From positions 1-46,137 of the forward strand of contig DKKT01000092.1 of assembly GCA_002455425.1 (NCBI GenBank): a stretch of DNA of 46,137 bases, in the 5' to 3' direction. Each line of letters begins with the position of its first letter. Position 1 is the stretch's first letter. A program made the translations under genes and the position numbers. Under the pieces are notes generated by a model that searched no databases, was not told the DNA's origin, and saw nothing but the letters and a program-made list of their open reading frames with translations. This stretch comes from Chthonomonas sp. UBA6659. Lineage in GTDB: Bacteria; Armatimonadota; Fimbriimonadia; Fimbriimonadales; Fimbriimonadaceae. Shown piece by piece: positions 35,131 through 42,874 of the stretch.

Positions 35131-35624
35131 CTCGCGTTGCGCTTCTTTCCGCGGATCTCTTGGAGCAGGGGAAGATCCGGCTCCAAAGCGGCCGTAGTCC
35201 GTTCGAGAAGGGCGGTGAGGGTGTTCGCTTCGGCCGCGTTCATGTGTCGGCAAAAGAGGTCGGCGACGGTCTCGGCGTAGACGGGCCATGCTCGGTTTCG
35301 CTCTTGGAGCCCGGCCTCGGTCAGCCGCGCATGCACGCCTCGGCGATCGTCGGCGCAGTTGCGACGTTCGACGAGTCCCTTCTTTTCGAGTCGGTCGACG
35401 AACCGGGTCAGACCGCTTCGCGACATCATCGACGTTTCTGCAAGATCGGCCATGCGCAGTTGGCGATCCGGGGCGTCTTCGAGGGCGAGCAAGACGGCGT
35501 AGGTATCCAGATCGACGACCTTCGCGCGGGCCATCCTGATCCCGATCTCCTTGCGCAAGCACGCCTGACTGACGTAAAACGCCACCCAGGCGCGCTTCTC
35601 ACTCGGCTTGAGAATCTCCCTCAT
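35127..35624 (-). CDS. MarR-family transcriptional regulator
   Basis: A 165-residue winged-helix regulator. The recognition helix region is SMMSRSGLTRFVDRLEKKGLVERRNCADDRRGVHARLTEAG, with the family's DDRR in the wing. MarR dimers usually repress by binding palindromes until a phenolic or oxidant ligand releases them. The 12-bp-arm palindrome 14 bp upstream of its ATG is a strong candidate autoregulatory site. The regulated target besides itself may be the redoxin gene upstream on the same strand. Confidence 0.92.
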   Translation of the reverse strand: MREILKPSEKRAWVAFYVSQACLRKEIGIRMARAKVVDLDTYAVLLALEDAPDRQLRMADLAETSMMSRSGLTRFVDRLEKKGLVERRNCADDRRGVHARLTEAGLQERNRAWPVYAETVADLFCRHMNAAEANTLTALLERTTAALEPDLPLLQEIRGKKRNAS

Positions 35625-35637
35625 GACCCACGAGGTT

Positions 35638-35667
35638 ACCCTGTCGTTGCCGATACAACGACAGGGT
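35638..35667. promoter_or_regulatory. Perfect 12-bp-arm palindrome, candidate MarR operator
   Basis: ACCCTGTCGTTG (35638-35649), six-base centre, CAACGACAGGGT (35656-35667). The arms are perfect. It lies 14 bp upstream of the marR start codon and about 60 bp past the redoxin gene stop. Length, symmetry and position fit an operator; there is no T tract on either strand to make it a terminator. Confidence 0.65.
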
Positions 35668-35725
35668 TGGCGTCGTTTGCGAGCGATTGATCACTCATCC
35701 CCAACGGGGATGAAGTTCAGTAGCG

Positions 35726-36271
35726 TCACCCCCAGGTTTCGCGGGCCGGGGCACCGGTGTCGAGGCTCGCGGCCGGTACCTTGGCCGCAGCCGCCATCGC
35801 CTTATTGAGCTTGTCGATGGCCTCGCTTCCGTATCCGCCGAAGACGGCCACGACCTTGCCGTCCTTGCCGATCTCGAAGGCGGCGATCGATGCTTGGAGC
35901 TTGTAGCCCTTGATCAGGGCCTTGTCGGCGTCGGGAAGCATCGGATAGGCGGTCGAGAACTGTTCGGCCCAGGCCTTTGCTCCCGCTTCGTCGGTGTTGA
36001 CCACGCCGACGAACGGTACACCCTTGTACGTTTGCACGAGCTTGTTGTAGATCTGCGCGGCACGGGCGTTGTGGGGGCAGCGCTGCTTCCAGAACAGGAC
36101 GAAGGCCGACTTGTCCTCACGCATCTTCGCGAGATCGTAGGACTTGCCGTCCGAGCCCTTCAGCGAAAAGGTCGGGGCGTCCTTCCCCGGTTCCAGGTAG
36201 GGCTTCTCCTGGATCGCGGAGGTCGCGGAGAGGGCAGTGGCAAGACACAGAGCAAGCAGTAGTTTTCGCAT
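35726..36271 (-). CDS. Secreted redoxin (AhpC/TSA-like, single-cysteine)
   Basis: A 181-residue exported thioredoxin-fold protein. ATG 36271 follows GGAG by 9 bases and opens the signal peptide RKLLLALCLATALSATSA. The domain runs from PGKDAPTFSLKGSDGKSYDLA to FEIGKDGKVVAVFGGYGSEAIDKL. The active-site position reads KQRCPHNARA: a Cys with CPHN instead of CxxC, so a resolving partner is missing within the motif. It might be a one-Cys peroxidase or a binding protein. It lies 48 bp after the SRAP gene on the same strand, and its stop precedes the MarR operator. Confidence 0.8.
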   Translation of the reverse strand: MRKLLLALCLATALSATSAIQEKPYLEPGKDAPTFSLKGSDGKSYDLAKMREDKSAFVLFWKQRCPHNARAAQIYNKLVQTYKGVPFVGVVNTDEAGAKAWAEQFSTAYPMLPDADKALIKGYKLQASIAAFEIGKDGKVVAVFGGYGSEAIDKLNKAMAAAAKVPAASLDTGAPARETWG

Positions 36272-36319
36272 GGGCATCAACTCCGTAGCCATTGTACGGA
36301 ATGCCGGAAGCAAATCGTC

Positions 36320-36997
36320 TCAGAACAGCGAGCCTTGCGTCCCGATCGGCTCGATCGCGTCGGGAGCCTCGTAGCGGGTGTTGCCCATCTTCGGGGTTAC
36401 GGCGTACTCGATCAGGAGTTCGTCGTCGGAGGGGGTGATCAGACGCAGGAGTCGCTGCCGATCGGACTCGGGGTCGAGCCACTCGTCGAAATGGGCTTCC
36501 GGGAGGATGACGGGCATCCGATCGTGGAGCGGCTCGATGACCGCATTCGAGGAGGTCGTGATGATCGTACAGGATTCGAGCGGCGGATCTTCGCCGTGCC
36601 AACGCTCCCAGAGCCCGGCGAGCGCCAGCGGCTCCCCATCGCGCGCCCGAATGAAATGCGGTTGCTTCTTGCCCGCGATGGTCTCCCACTCGAAGAACCC
36701 ATCCGCAGGGATCAAGCAGCGCCGCTTCTCGAAACTGCGGCGAAACGCGGGCTTCTCGGCCACGGTTTCTCCGCGCGCGTTGATCAAGCTGAGGCCCACC
36801 TTTCGATCGTCGGCCCAAAAAGGCACGAGACCCCACCGCATCCAATGTCCTTCCCGACCCGAGGGGCCGGCGACGATCGCGAGGACGTCAAGGCTTGGAG
36901 CGATGTTGTACCGGGGCTCGAACTCGGGCAGGTCCGGGACCTGGAAGAGCCGAGCGAGTCGCGCCCGCCCCGAAAACAGGCTGAATCGCGCGCACAT
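36320..36997 (-). CDS. SRAP domain protein (YedK/HMCES family)
   Basis: A 225-residue protein that shields abasic sites in single-stranded DNA by covalent linkage. The catalytic Cys2 is exposed after Met removal (MCARFSLF). Other conserved parts are YNIAPS, MRWGLVPFWA, INARGET, CLIPADGFFEWE and the late HDRMPVIL with catalytic His. All residues expected for a working SRAP domain are present. It follows the lipoate-ligase gene with a 3-bp gap. The homologues act in DNA repair/SOS context. Confidence 0.96.
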   Translation of the reverse strand: MCARFSLFSGRARLARLFQVPDLPEFEPRYNIAPSLDVLAIVAGPSGREGHWMRWGLVPFWADDRKVGLSLINARGETVAEKPAFRRSFEKRRCLIPADGFFEWETIAGKKQPHFIRARDGEPLALAGLWERWHGEDPPLESCTIITTSSNAVIEPLHDRMPVILPEAHFDEWLDPESDRQRLLRLITPSDDELLIEYAVTPKMGNTRYEAPDAIEPIGTQGSLF

Positions 36998-37000
36998 GCC

Positions 37001-37678
37001 CTATTGTGGGCTCTCGGCGAACCGGCGCACCAGCGCCGCCGCGATTGCTTTGCGGGTTGCCACGGGGTCCAAGGTGACGGTCGAGAACGCAGCCGGCGCC
37101 GCGAACACCGTCCGTGGATCGACGAGGGGCGGACCGAGAGGGATGCTCGCCTGGAGCAGCACGGCCGATTCAGTCAGTCGGAGGGCGCAGCCGCAGACCT
37201 TGAGCCCGGTTCGGGCGTCGACCGCGTCGTTAGCCGAGACGTGAGCGAAGCAGTCCGCACTCTTCGGCCCGAACCGCTTGCCGAATGGAGTGTCTTCGCC
37301 GAGGGCGGCCGGTACCCCGACCTCTCGGAGCCCCTCGACGAGCGGGGCGACGATCGCACGATACGCGACCCGGAGTCCGCGGGACCGCGCATCGAGTTTC
37401 CCGAGGGGCGCGGCGACGGCGACCGTCAGGTCATGGCCGTGGAGCACGGCGCGACCGCCGGTCGGGCGTACGACCCACGGGACGTCGCTTCCAGACACGA
37501 GATCTCGATCGGGGCTTTGGAATCGACCGAGACTCACCCACGCGCCATCCCAGGTGTAGAGCCGAAGGATGACGTCCTTATCCCTCTCGGCTCGCGTGAG
37601 CGCCTCCCGATCACCCGCCATCGCGGCTTCTCCGGGCAGACGGTCTTCGAAGACGGGAGGGAGAGATCGCGGCGTCAC
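37001..37678 (-). CDS. Lipoate-protein ligase A / octanoyltransferase family protein
   Basis: A 225-residue BPL/LPL-fold protein that attaches or transfers lipoyl/octanoyl groups. The start GTG 37678 gives PRSLPPVFEDRLPGEAAMAGD, matching the family opening (the usual form has GAENMA). RPTGGRAVLHGHDLTVAV and the later CGCALR with Lys190 region (LKVCGCA) are the conserved ligase elements. The position of a catalytic Lys is retained. Exact activity (LplA, LipM or LipL-like) cannot be assigned. A CATACT hexamer lies 7 bp upstream, hinting at a short leader. Confidence 0.8.
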   Translation of the reverse strand: MTPRSLPPVFEDRLPGEAAMAGDREALTRAERDKDVILRLYTWDGAWVSLGRFQSPDRDLVSGSDVPWVVRPTGGRAVLHGHDLTVAVAAPLGKLDARSRGLRVAYRAIVAPLVEGLREVGVPAALGEDTPFGKRFGPKSADCFAHVSANDAVDARTGLKVCGCALRLTESAVLLQASIPLGPPLVDPRTVFAAPAAFSTVTLDPVATRKAIAAALVRRFAESPQ

Positions 37679-37724
37679 CCCGCTAGTATGGGCGACGATT
37701 TTCGAGGTTGCTGCCGCTCGAAGC

Positions 37725-37753
37725 TTGCCTTTTCCCCGCAAATCGCCTAGAAT
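37725..37753 (+). promoter_or_regulatory. Promoter of the lysozyme-like gene (leaderless spacing)
   Basis: TTGCCT (37725-37730) and TAGAAT (37748-37753) are separated by exactly 17 bp, a good sigma-70-type pair. The GTG start at 37762 is 8 bp after the -10, so transcription probably begins at or within a few bases of it. Confidence 0.6.
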
Positions 37754-37761
37754 CAGTTTTG

Positions 37762-39210
37762 GTGGCAACGGTTCTACGATTCGCTTGCCTGGGCGTGGCG
37801 TTGGCGACGATCAGCGTCGGTGCCGCCCCTGGGGTCCGTTCAGGCCCTGCGTTCGAGCTGGACGAGCGCGAACGGGTGGTCGCGTATTGGTCGGATCCGG
37901 CGCGCTACACCGTCAGGCTCACCGCGGCTGCGGCGAAGGATGGCCCCTGGCAGGTTCGCCTCACACCGGAGGGCTCGCTCTGGCTCTGGAACTACAACAA
38001 GTCGCGGGGCTTGGGCAAGGTGGCACCGACCAGGGATGCAGGTGCGCAATCCCCGGAACAAGTCGCTTGGGAGGCTTGGATCGACGCGAGGGTCGCCTAC
38101 GACCGTTACGCCGCCCAGCAGACCGCGAACATCGCCAATGCCGAGGCGACCGGGAGTCCGATCCCTCCCACCGTCAATCCGCCCGCAGAGCCAGGCGCAA
38201 TGCCGGGTGGCTTGAAGGCCCTCGCCGGCGAAGCGCCCCCATTCGCGCTTCCTGCCCAGCCGCAGGTCCACACGATTTCCTTCGACGACGGTGTACGCCT
38301 CACGCTCACCGACAACCCGCCCATGCGACCCCGATACGCCTACTACCGATTTCCGCAGGGGGTGATGAGTGGGGGCACTCGGATCGCGAACATGCCGGAG
38401 CCGGAGCTGGTCGCGCTCTTCAAGAAGGCGGGAATCGATGCGTCCGAGCAACGGATTCTCAAAGCCGTCTCGCTCCTCGAGGGCGGTTTCGACTCGATCA
38501 ATACCTATGACACGGGGTGGGTGTCGGTCGGGTTCATCCAATTCGCATGCCTCAAGGCCGGAGCGGGGTCCTTGGGCGAGGTTCTTTATCGGCAGAAGGC
38601 GGACGAACCCGCGGCGTTTGAAGACGACTTTCGGCGATTCGGGATCGACGTGACGCCGACCGGCCAACTCGTGGCACTCGATCTGACGACCGGCGAAGAG
38701 CAGGTCGGGCCGGACGCGGCGCGCGAAATCATCGACGATAAGCGTCTCATCGCCGTCTTCCAGCGTGCGGGGCGCGTCAGCACCGCGTTCAAGGTCGCCC
38801 AGCTAGAAGTCGCCATGCGCCGGTACTTCCCGGCGGACGACATCGTCTCGGTCCGGATGGGGGACGCTCAGGCCTCAGCCAAGGTCAGGGACCTCTTCCG
38901 ATCCGAAGCGGGCCTGGCTACGCTGATGGACCGCAAAGTCAACACCGGTAAGCTCGATCCGCTTCCGAAGATCCTTGAGCAGGTCGTTGCGCAGAACGGG
39001 CTTGCCTCGCTGGCCGAAGTCACGGCGTTCGAGCGAGAGATCGTCGCTGCGATGCGTTGGCGCAAGGACTATCTGGTCGACGCGAGCCTGACGCGCCCGA
39101 GAACGATTTTCGATGCGGCGTCCCGCTCCGGCAGCGTCCGCAAGAGCCCGCGAGTTCCGCCGCGTCCCACGAACGCGAAACCTCCCGCCAAAGGCAAAGG
39201 TAAAGGCTGA
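37762..39210 (+). CDS. Secreted protein with lysozyme-like region
   Basis: A 482-residue protein with signal peptide from GTG 37762 (TVLRFACLGVALATISVGAAP). A middle block, starting LLEGGFDSINTYD with candidate acidic Glu240 and followed by GWVSVGFIQFACLKAG, resembles the Glu-Asp-GxIxF layout of lysozyme-superfamily enzymes (chitosanase, muramidase). The N-terminal third is of unknown fold; the C-terminal tail is basic and Pro/Lys-rich. The assignment is from motif spacing only. The protein may instead bind peptidoglycan. It is convergent with the sigma factor gene. Confidence 0.45.
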   Translation: MATVLRFACLGVALATISVGAAPGVRSGPAFELDERERVVAYWSDPARYTVRLTAAAAKDGPWQVRLTPEGSLWLWNYNKSRGLGKVAPTRDAGAQSPEQVAWEAWIDARVAYDRYAAQQTANIANAEATGSPIPPTVNPPAEPGAMPGGLKALAGEAPPFALPAQPQVHTISFDDGVRLTLTDNPPMRPRYAYYRFPQGVMSGGTRIANMPEPELVALFKKAGIDASEQRILKAVSLLEGGFDSINTYDTGWVSVGFIQFACLKAGAGSLGEVLYRQKADEPAAFEDDFRRFGIDVTPTGQLVALDLTTGEEQVGPDAAREIIDDKRLIAVFQRAGRVSTAFKVAQLEVAMRRYFPADDIVSVRMGDAQASAKVRDLFRSEAGLATLMDRKVNTGKLDPLPKILEQVVAQNGLASLAEVTAFEREIVAAMRWRKDYLVDASLTRPRTIFDAASRSGSVRKSPRVPPRPTNAKPPAKGKGKG

Positions 39211-39213
39211 GCC

Positions 39214-39246
39214 AAAAAGCGGGACCGGCTTTCGAGGGCCGGTCCC
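39214..39246 (-). terminator. Rho-independent terminator of the ECF sigma gene
   Basis: Minus strand: GGGACCGGC, 8-nt loop, GCCGGTCCC, then GCTTTTTGGC. The perfect 9-bp stem (39221-39229 with 39238-39246) and the T run (plus-strand A tract 39214-39218) fit. It is 41 bp beyond the stop of the sigma factor and also lies 11 bp after the convergent gene's stop. Confidence 0.85.
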
Positions 39247-39287
39247 GTGGGTGGAGAGGAGGGACAGAAAGGCGGGGTTGGGGGAAG

Positions 39288-39893
39288 TCAGGCCGCGCAC
39301 CAACGGCCCGTGCTCGGGACGGTCGCTCCTTTCCCGGTCGGCTCCGCAAGCATCTGGCGGAGCGCCTTGTGGGCGCGATGCAACCGCGAGCGGATCGTGC
39401 CTACCGGTACGCCGATGATCTCCGCGATTTCTGCGTACGGCATCAGTTCGACGTCCGCGAGGAGCACGAGCAAGCGCTGTTCGGGCTTGAGTCGGTAGAG
39501 CGCGGCTTCAACCTCTTCCGAGAGCATTCCTTCGAGCAGGCTCTGCTCCGGGTTTGGGTTGAAGTCGGGCGCTTCGACCGACGTCAGCTCGCCGCCACTG
39601 TCCGTGCGTAGGGGCGCGTCGTACGACACCGTCTGGACGCGTCGGCTTCGCGTTCGCATGAGGTCGAGGAACAACCGATTCACGATTCGGAAGATCCAGT
39701 TCTCGAATGGTCGATCGCCCTCGAATTCCTGGAAGCCGCGATACGCACGGAAGAACGCCTCTTGGGTGAGGTCCTCCGCGTCGGCCCGGTTTCCGGACAG
39801 GCGGTACGCCAGGTTGTAGACCTTCTTGTAGGTCCGGTCCATCAGGTCCCGGAACCTCGCTTGGTCTTCGGTATTCAGTAGGGTGGTTTCCAT
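39288..39893 (-). CDS. ECF-family RNA polymerase sigma factor
   Basis: A 201-residue ECF sigma factor. Region 2 is YNLAYRLSGNRADAEDLTQEAFFRAYRGFQEFEGD with the -10 contact helix; region 4 is PYAEIAEIIGVPVGTIRSRLHRAHKALRQML. These direct RNA polymerase to stress promoters. No anti-sigma gene is directly linked: the upstream 231-bp interval is empty and the downstream gene converges. The regulatory partner is therefore elsewhere or absent. The start is ATG 39893. Confidence 0.95.
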   Translation of the reverse strand: METTLLNTEDQARFRDLMDRTYKKVYNLAYRLSGNRADAEDLTQEAFFRAYRGFQEFEGDRPFENWIFRIVNRLFLDLMRTRSRRVQTVSYDAPLRTDSGGELTSVEAPDFNPNPEQSLLEGMLSEEVEAALYRLKPEQRLLVLLADVELMPYAEIAEIIGVPVGTIRSRLHRAHKALRQMLAEPTGKGATVPSTGRWCAA

Positions 39894-39906
39894 GTTATTT
39901 GTCTCT

Positions 39907-39929
39907 TTCGCACCCTAGACTTGTGCGAA
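39907..39929. promoter_or_regulatory. Inverted repeat upstream of the ECF sigma gene
   Basis: TTCGCAC (39907-39913) and GTGCGAA (39923-39929) with a 9-bp centre sit 14-36 bp before the sigma start. The remaining interval to 40124 holds nothing I recognise. A regulator binding site is possible. Confidence 0.35.
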
Positions 39930-40124
39930 TCGACGATCCACACAACCCTTCAGGCGTTGATTTGGTTCCCGTTCATTCTTGGTCCTGGGACCCATCGAAG
40001 AGGCCCATTCGTTCGAAATGCGCGAGCAAACGCGGGTTCGCGCCGGCTTGGATCTTTCAACATGAGTTTGATAGACTAAAGTTCCCTGAGGCCTAGGACC
40101 TCAATTGGCCCGGTCTCACTCGTT

Positions 40125-40823
40125 TCAAGGTGCCTGACCGATGACGAGTCCTCGCCCGGTGAGGCCGCCCTCGATCCAGCGAACGGCCAGGCCGGCCGCG
40201 GCGAAGGCGTCGAGGTATTCCTCGCGGGTGAATAGCGTCAATCGGTGCGGCTCGACGAACTGCTCGATTCCGTCGGGCGTCGCGACCTGGAAAAAGAAAT
40301 CGATCACGCTCGATCGACCGTCGAGCCCGCTGAGGCACATCCGCGAGATCTTGAGGTCCGGCTCGTCGACGGTGAGGTGGTGCAGCGTTCCCGGTCGGAA
40401 CGCGTCGGGCAGAAGCCATGGCTCGACCACGACGAGTCCGCGGGGCTTCAGGTGATGGGCGAAGGCGCGGGCCGCCGCATGGAGATCTTCAACCGATTCG
40501 AGAGAGCCGATCGCGCTGAAAAGGCACGAAACGACGTCGAACCGGACGCCGAGATCGAAGCTCCGCATGTCGGCTGTATGAAACGTCACCTCCGGCAGTC
40601 GCGCTCGGGCAGCGTCGAGGAGCACCGGATTGAGGTCGACGCCTTGCACGTCGAAGCGCGTTGTCAGGAAGCTCAGGTGCTTGCCGGTACCGCAGGCGAC
40701 GTCCAGCCACGTCCGCGCCTCGGGAACCTCCTCCGTCACGATCGTGACGAGAACGTCTGCCTCACCCGCGTAGTCCTTGAATCCGTACTGGGCGTCATAA
40801 AACCGGGCCGATTCGCGAAACAT
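40125..40823 (-). CDS. Class I SAM-dependent methyltransferase (N-methyltransferase-like)
   Basis: A 232-residue methyltransferase. SAM motif I is TWLDVACGTGKHLSFLT, the acidic loop GVDLNPVLLDAAR, and motif IV FDVVSCLFSAIG. The opening ESARFYDAQYGFKDYAGEAD resembles the amino-sugar N,N-dimethyltransferases (DesVI-like), so an amine or sugar substrate is conceivable. Nothing nearby supports a particular role. Start ATG 40823 sits next to a hairpin-forming stretch on the upstream side. Confidence 0.85.
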   Translation of the reverse strand: MFRESARFYDAQYGFKDYAGEADVLVTIVTEEVPEARTWLDVACGTGKHLSFLTTRFDVQGVDLNPVLLDAARARLPEVTFHTADMRSFDLGVRFDVVSCLFSAIGSLESVEDLHAAARAFAHHLKPRGLVVVEPWLLPDAFRPGTLHHLTVDEPDLKISRMCLSGLDGRSSVIDFFFQVATPDGIEQFVEPHRLTLFTREEYLDAFAAAGLAVRWIEGGLTGRGLVIGQAP

Positions 40824-40825
40824 CA

Positions 40826-40845
40826 GGGCGTCAGTATGGACGCCC
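40826..40845 (-). promoter_or_regulatory. Hairpin at the ribosome-binding position of the methyltransferase gene
   Basis: Arms GGGCGTC (40826-40832) and GACGCCC (40839-40845) pair perfectly around a 6-nt loop, 2 bp before the ATG on the minus strand. No Shine-Dalgarno is visible, so the hairpin may affect initiation or may just end the GGDEF transcript. Confidence 0.35.
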
Positions 40846-40871
40846 CGCCTCCCGAGCCCGGGACTTCCGGC

Positions 40872-42791
40872 TTACGCCGCCTCGTCCATACTGCCGATGA
40901 GGTGGAGCAGATCGGGATCGAAGCGCGGGGCGTCCTCGAACAGGGGGGTGCCTCGCTCCTCGACGATCGCAAGGACCACCGCGAGGATTCTGGCCAATAG
41001 CGGAATCATCGGGCCGGCAAGGCCCTCCGGTCCCTTGCCGTCGAACCGTTCCTCGATCGCGGCCAAGCTCGGCTCGAGGAGTCGGAATTCCGGCTCGTCT
41101 TCGAGGTCGCCGATCCGCCCATTGCGGACCATCGGGGTCAGGAGCAGGAGGGCCTGGAGCATCTGCTCCTGAGCCCGTGACAGAGCGAGTTCGCGCGAGA
41201 GATGCTCGAGGTACGGGGCGGATCGGTCGGCGAGATTCCAGCCGGCGTCGCGCTCGGTCGGGCTCAGGTGACCGGTCAACCGTCCGAAGTCGAGGCCGGT
41301 CGGTTGTCGATCCTCTTTGTATCGGCCTTCGAACATCACGGCTCGGTTGCGCCCGGCTCGCTTGGCTTGGAAGAGGGCCACGTCGGCCGCCTTGAGCAAA
41401 CCGTTAGGCTCACCACTGGTCTCGGGAAACACGGCACAGCCGAGGCTCGCGGTGATGTGGCGTCGTCGTCCCGAGCGGGTGAGGTACTCCAAGCGCTCGA
41501 TTTTGCCGCGGATACGCTCCGCGATCGCCAGCGTCTCCTCCGCTCCAACGCCGGGCAGGATCACCGTGAACTCTTCGCCGCCGTAGCGGGCGGGAAGGTC
41601 GTACGGACGGACCGTGGATCTCAGGACTTCCACGACCTTACGCAGGACTTCATCGCCGGCGTCGTGCCCTTCCTCTTCGTTGAAGCTCCGGAAGTGGTCG
41701 ACGTCGAGCATGATCACGCCGAGATTCTCTCGTTTACGCTCCGCTTCGCTGAACCGTCGATGGAGAAAGTCCTGCATGGCGCGGTGGTTGGCGATGCCGG
41801 TGAGCGGATCGTAAGTGGCGAGTCGCTCCGCGTTCTCGAAGAGCACGGCGCTGTAGAGGGCGAGCGACAGGTGCTCGGCGACGGTCTTCATCAGTTCGCG
41901 ATGCTCGGCGAAGGCGGGATCGGCGTCCCGCCCCACGAGCTCGAGGATACCGATCAGTTTGTCGCCGACGGTGAGCGGGAGTACCTCGACCGAGCCCGGC
42001 TTCAGGTAGCAGAGCTTCGCCTCGAGTTCGACGGTCATGAGATTCTCATACACGCTTCGCGCGAAGAACGGTTGCCGGGTCGAAGCGGCGAGCTCGGCGA
42101 CGCAGGTGACTCCGCGCTCGGGATCGAGGCGCTGAATTAGGCTCGTGCCTTGTCGGTTCGCGCCGACGGAGGCGAGCAACTCAAGCGACTCATCGTCCGA
42201 GGCCCGGGCCCACAAAAGGACCGCCGCGAGTTCGAGCGTCGAGGCAATCTCATGGACCGCGGCCACGCATAGCGGCTGGAGCGTCTGGTTCATCGTGAGC
42301 GCCTTGCCGATCTTCTTGAGCGCGTTGGCGCTACGCTCGCTTCGGCTCGCGCGATCGCGGGCTCGTCGTTCGTCTTGGGCGTCGGTCACGAGGATGACGA
42401 CGTCGAAGGACGAGCCGAGACTGATGCCGGAGGCATAGAAGCGATATCCCTCAAGGTACAGAGCCCCTGGAATCTCTCGAAACGCGCCCTCGATGAGTGA
42501 AGCGAGATCGGATTCGAGCGCGCTGTGTCGCTTGTCGAAATAGGGCAAGTGACGGGCGATGCCCCACGCCTTGCGCGTGTAGCCAAGGTGGTCGAGCACG
42601 GCAAAGCCGACCGACTCGGGGTCGAGATTGGCGAGGATCGCTGGCTGGGGCAAGTCGAGACAGAGCGACTGCCCATCGGGCAAGGGCAATACCACGGGGA
42701 ACCCGGTCCACTCGTCGGACCGGTCGTCGATGGTGCGAATACCAAGTTCGCCCAGCACGGACCGAAGCTTGTCCAGGGAAGAATCGCTCAA
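40872..42791 (-). CDS. GAF-GGDEF protein, probable diguanylate cyclase
   Basis: An approximately 639-residue signalling protein. TTG 42791 is the best start: the longer frame upstream is Arg-rich and non-conserved. An N-terminal region of unknown fold is followed by a GAF-like sensor (LQPLCVAAVHEIASTLELAAVLLWA to ELVGRDADPAFAEHRELMKTVAEHLSLAL). Next is a GGDEF domain with active-site RYGGEEF (about residue 404) and an intact inhibitory I-site RPYD five residues upstream. It would make cyclic di-GMP, with product inhibition. A C-terminal helical tail of about 150 residues is unassigned. No effector gene is nearby. Confidence 0.92.
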   Translation of the reverse strand: MSDSSLDKLRSVLGELGIRTIDDRSDEWTGFPVVLPLPDGQSLCLDLPQPAILANLDPESVGFAVLDHLGYTRKAWGIARHLPYFDKRHSALESDLASLIEGAFREIPGALYLEGYRFYASGISLGSSFDVVILVTDAQDERRARDRASRSERSANALKKIGKALTMNQTLQPLCVAAVHEIASTLELAAVLLWARASDDESLELLASVGANRQGTSLIQRLDPERGVTCVAELAASTRQPFFARSVYENLMTVELEAKLCYLKPGSVEVLPLTVGDKLIGILELVGRDADPAFAEHRELMKTVAEHLSLALYSAVLFENAERLATYDPLTGIANHRAMQDFLHRRFSEAERKRENLGVIMLDVDHFRSFNEEEGHDAGDEVLRKVVEVLRSTVRPYDLPARYGGEEFTVILPGVGAEETLAIAERIRGKIERLEYLTRSGRRRHITASLGCAVFPETSGEPNGLLKAADVALFQAKRAGRNRAVMFEGRYKEDRQPTGLDFGRLTGHLSPTERDAGWNLADRSAPYLEHLSRELALSRAQEQMLQALLLLTPMVRNGRIGDLEDEPEFRLLEPSLAAIEERFDGKGPEGLAGPMIPLLARILAVVLAIVEERGTPLFEDAPRFDPDLLHLIGSMDEAA

Positions 42792-42812
42792 GGTGAAAGT
42801 CAGACTCCGGGG

Positions 42813-42820
42813 TCTATACT
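42813..42820. promoter_or_regulatory. Shared -10 region of a divergent promoter pair
   Basis: TATACT (42815-42820, plus strand) and TATAGA (minus, 42818-42813) overlap. Neither has a convincing -35, so this is tentative, but both divergent starts (42791 and 42875) lie at suitable distances. Confidence 0.35.
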
Positions 42821-42874
42821 GATTGTCGGTCGGAGGACGCTCCGGCGCAACCCCGTATTTTGGTGAGAACCGAC

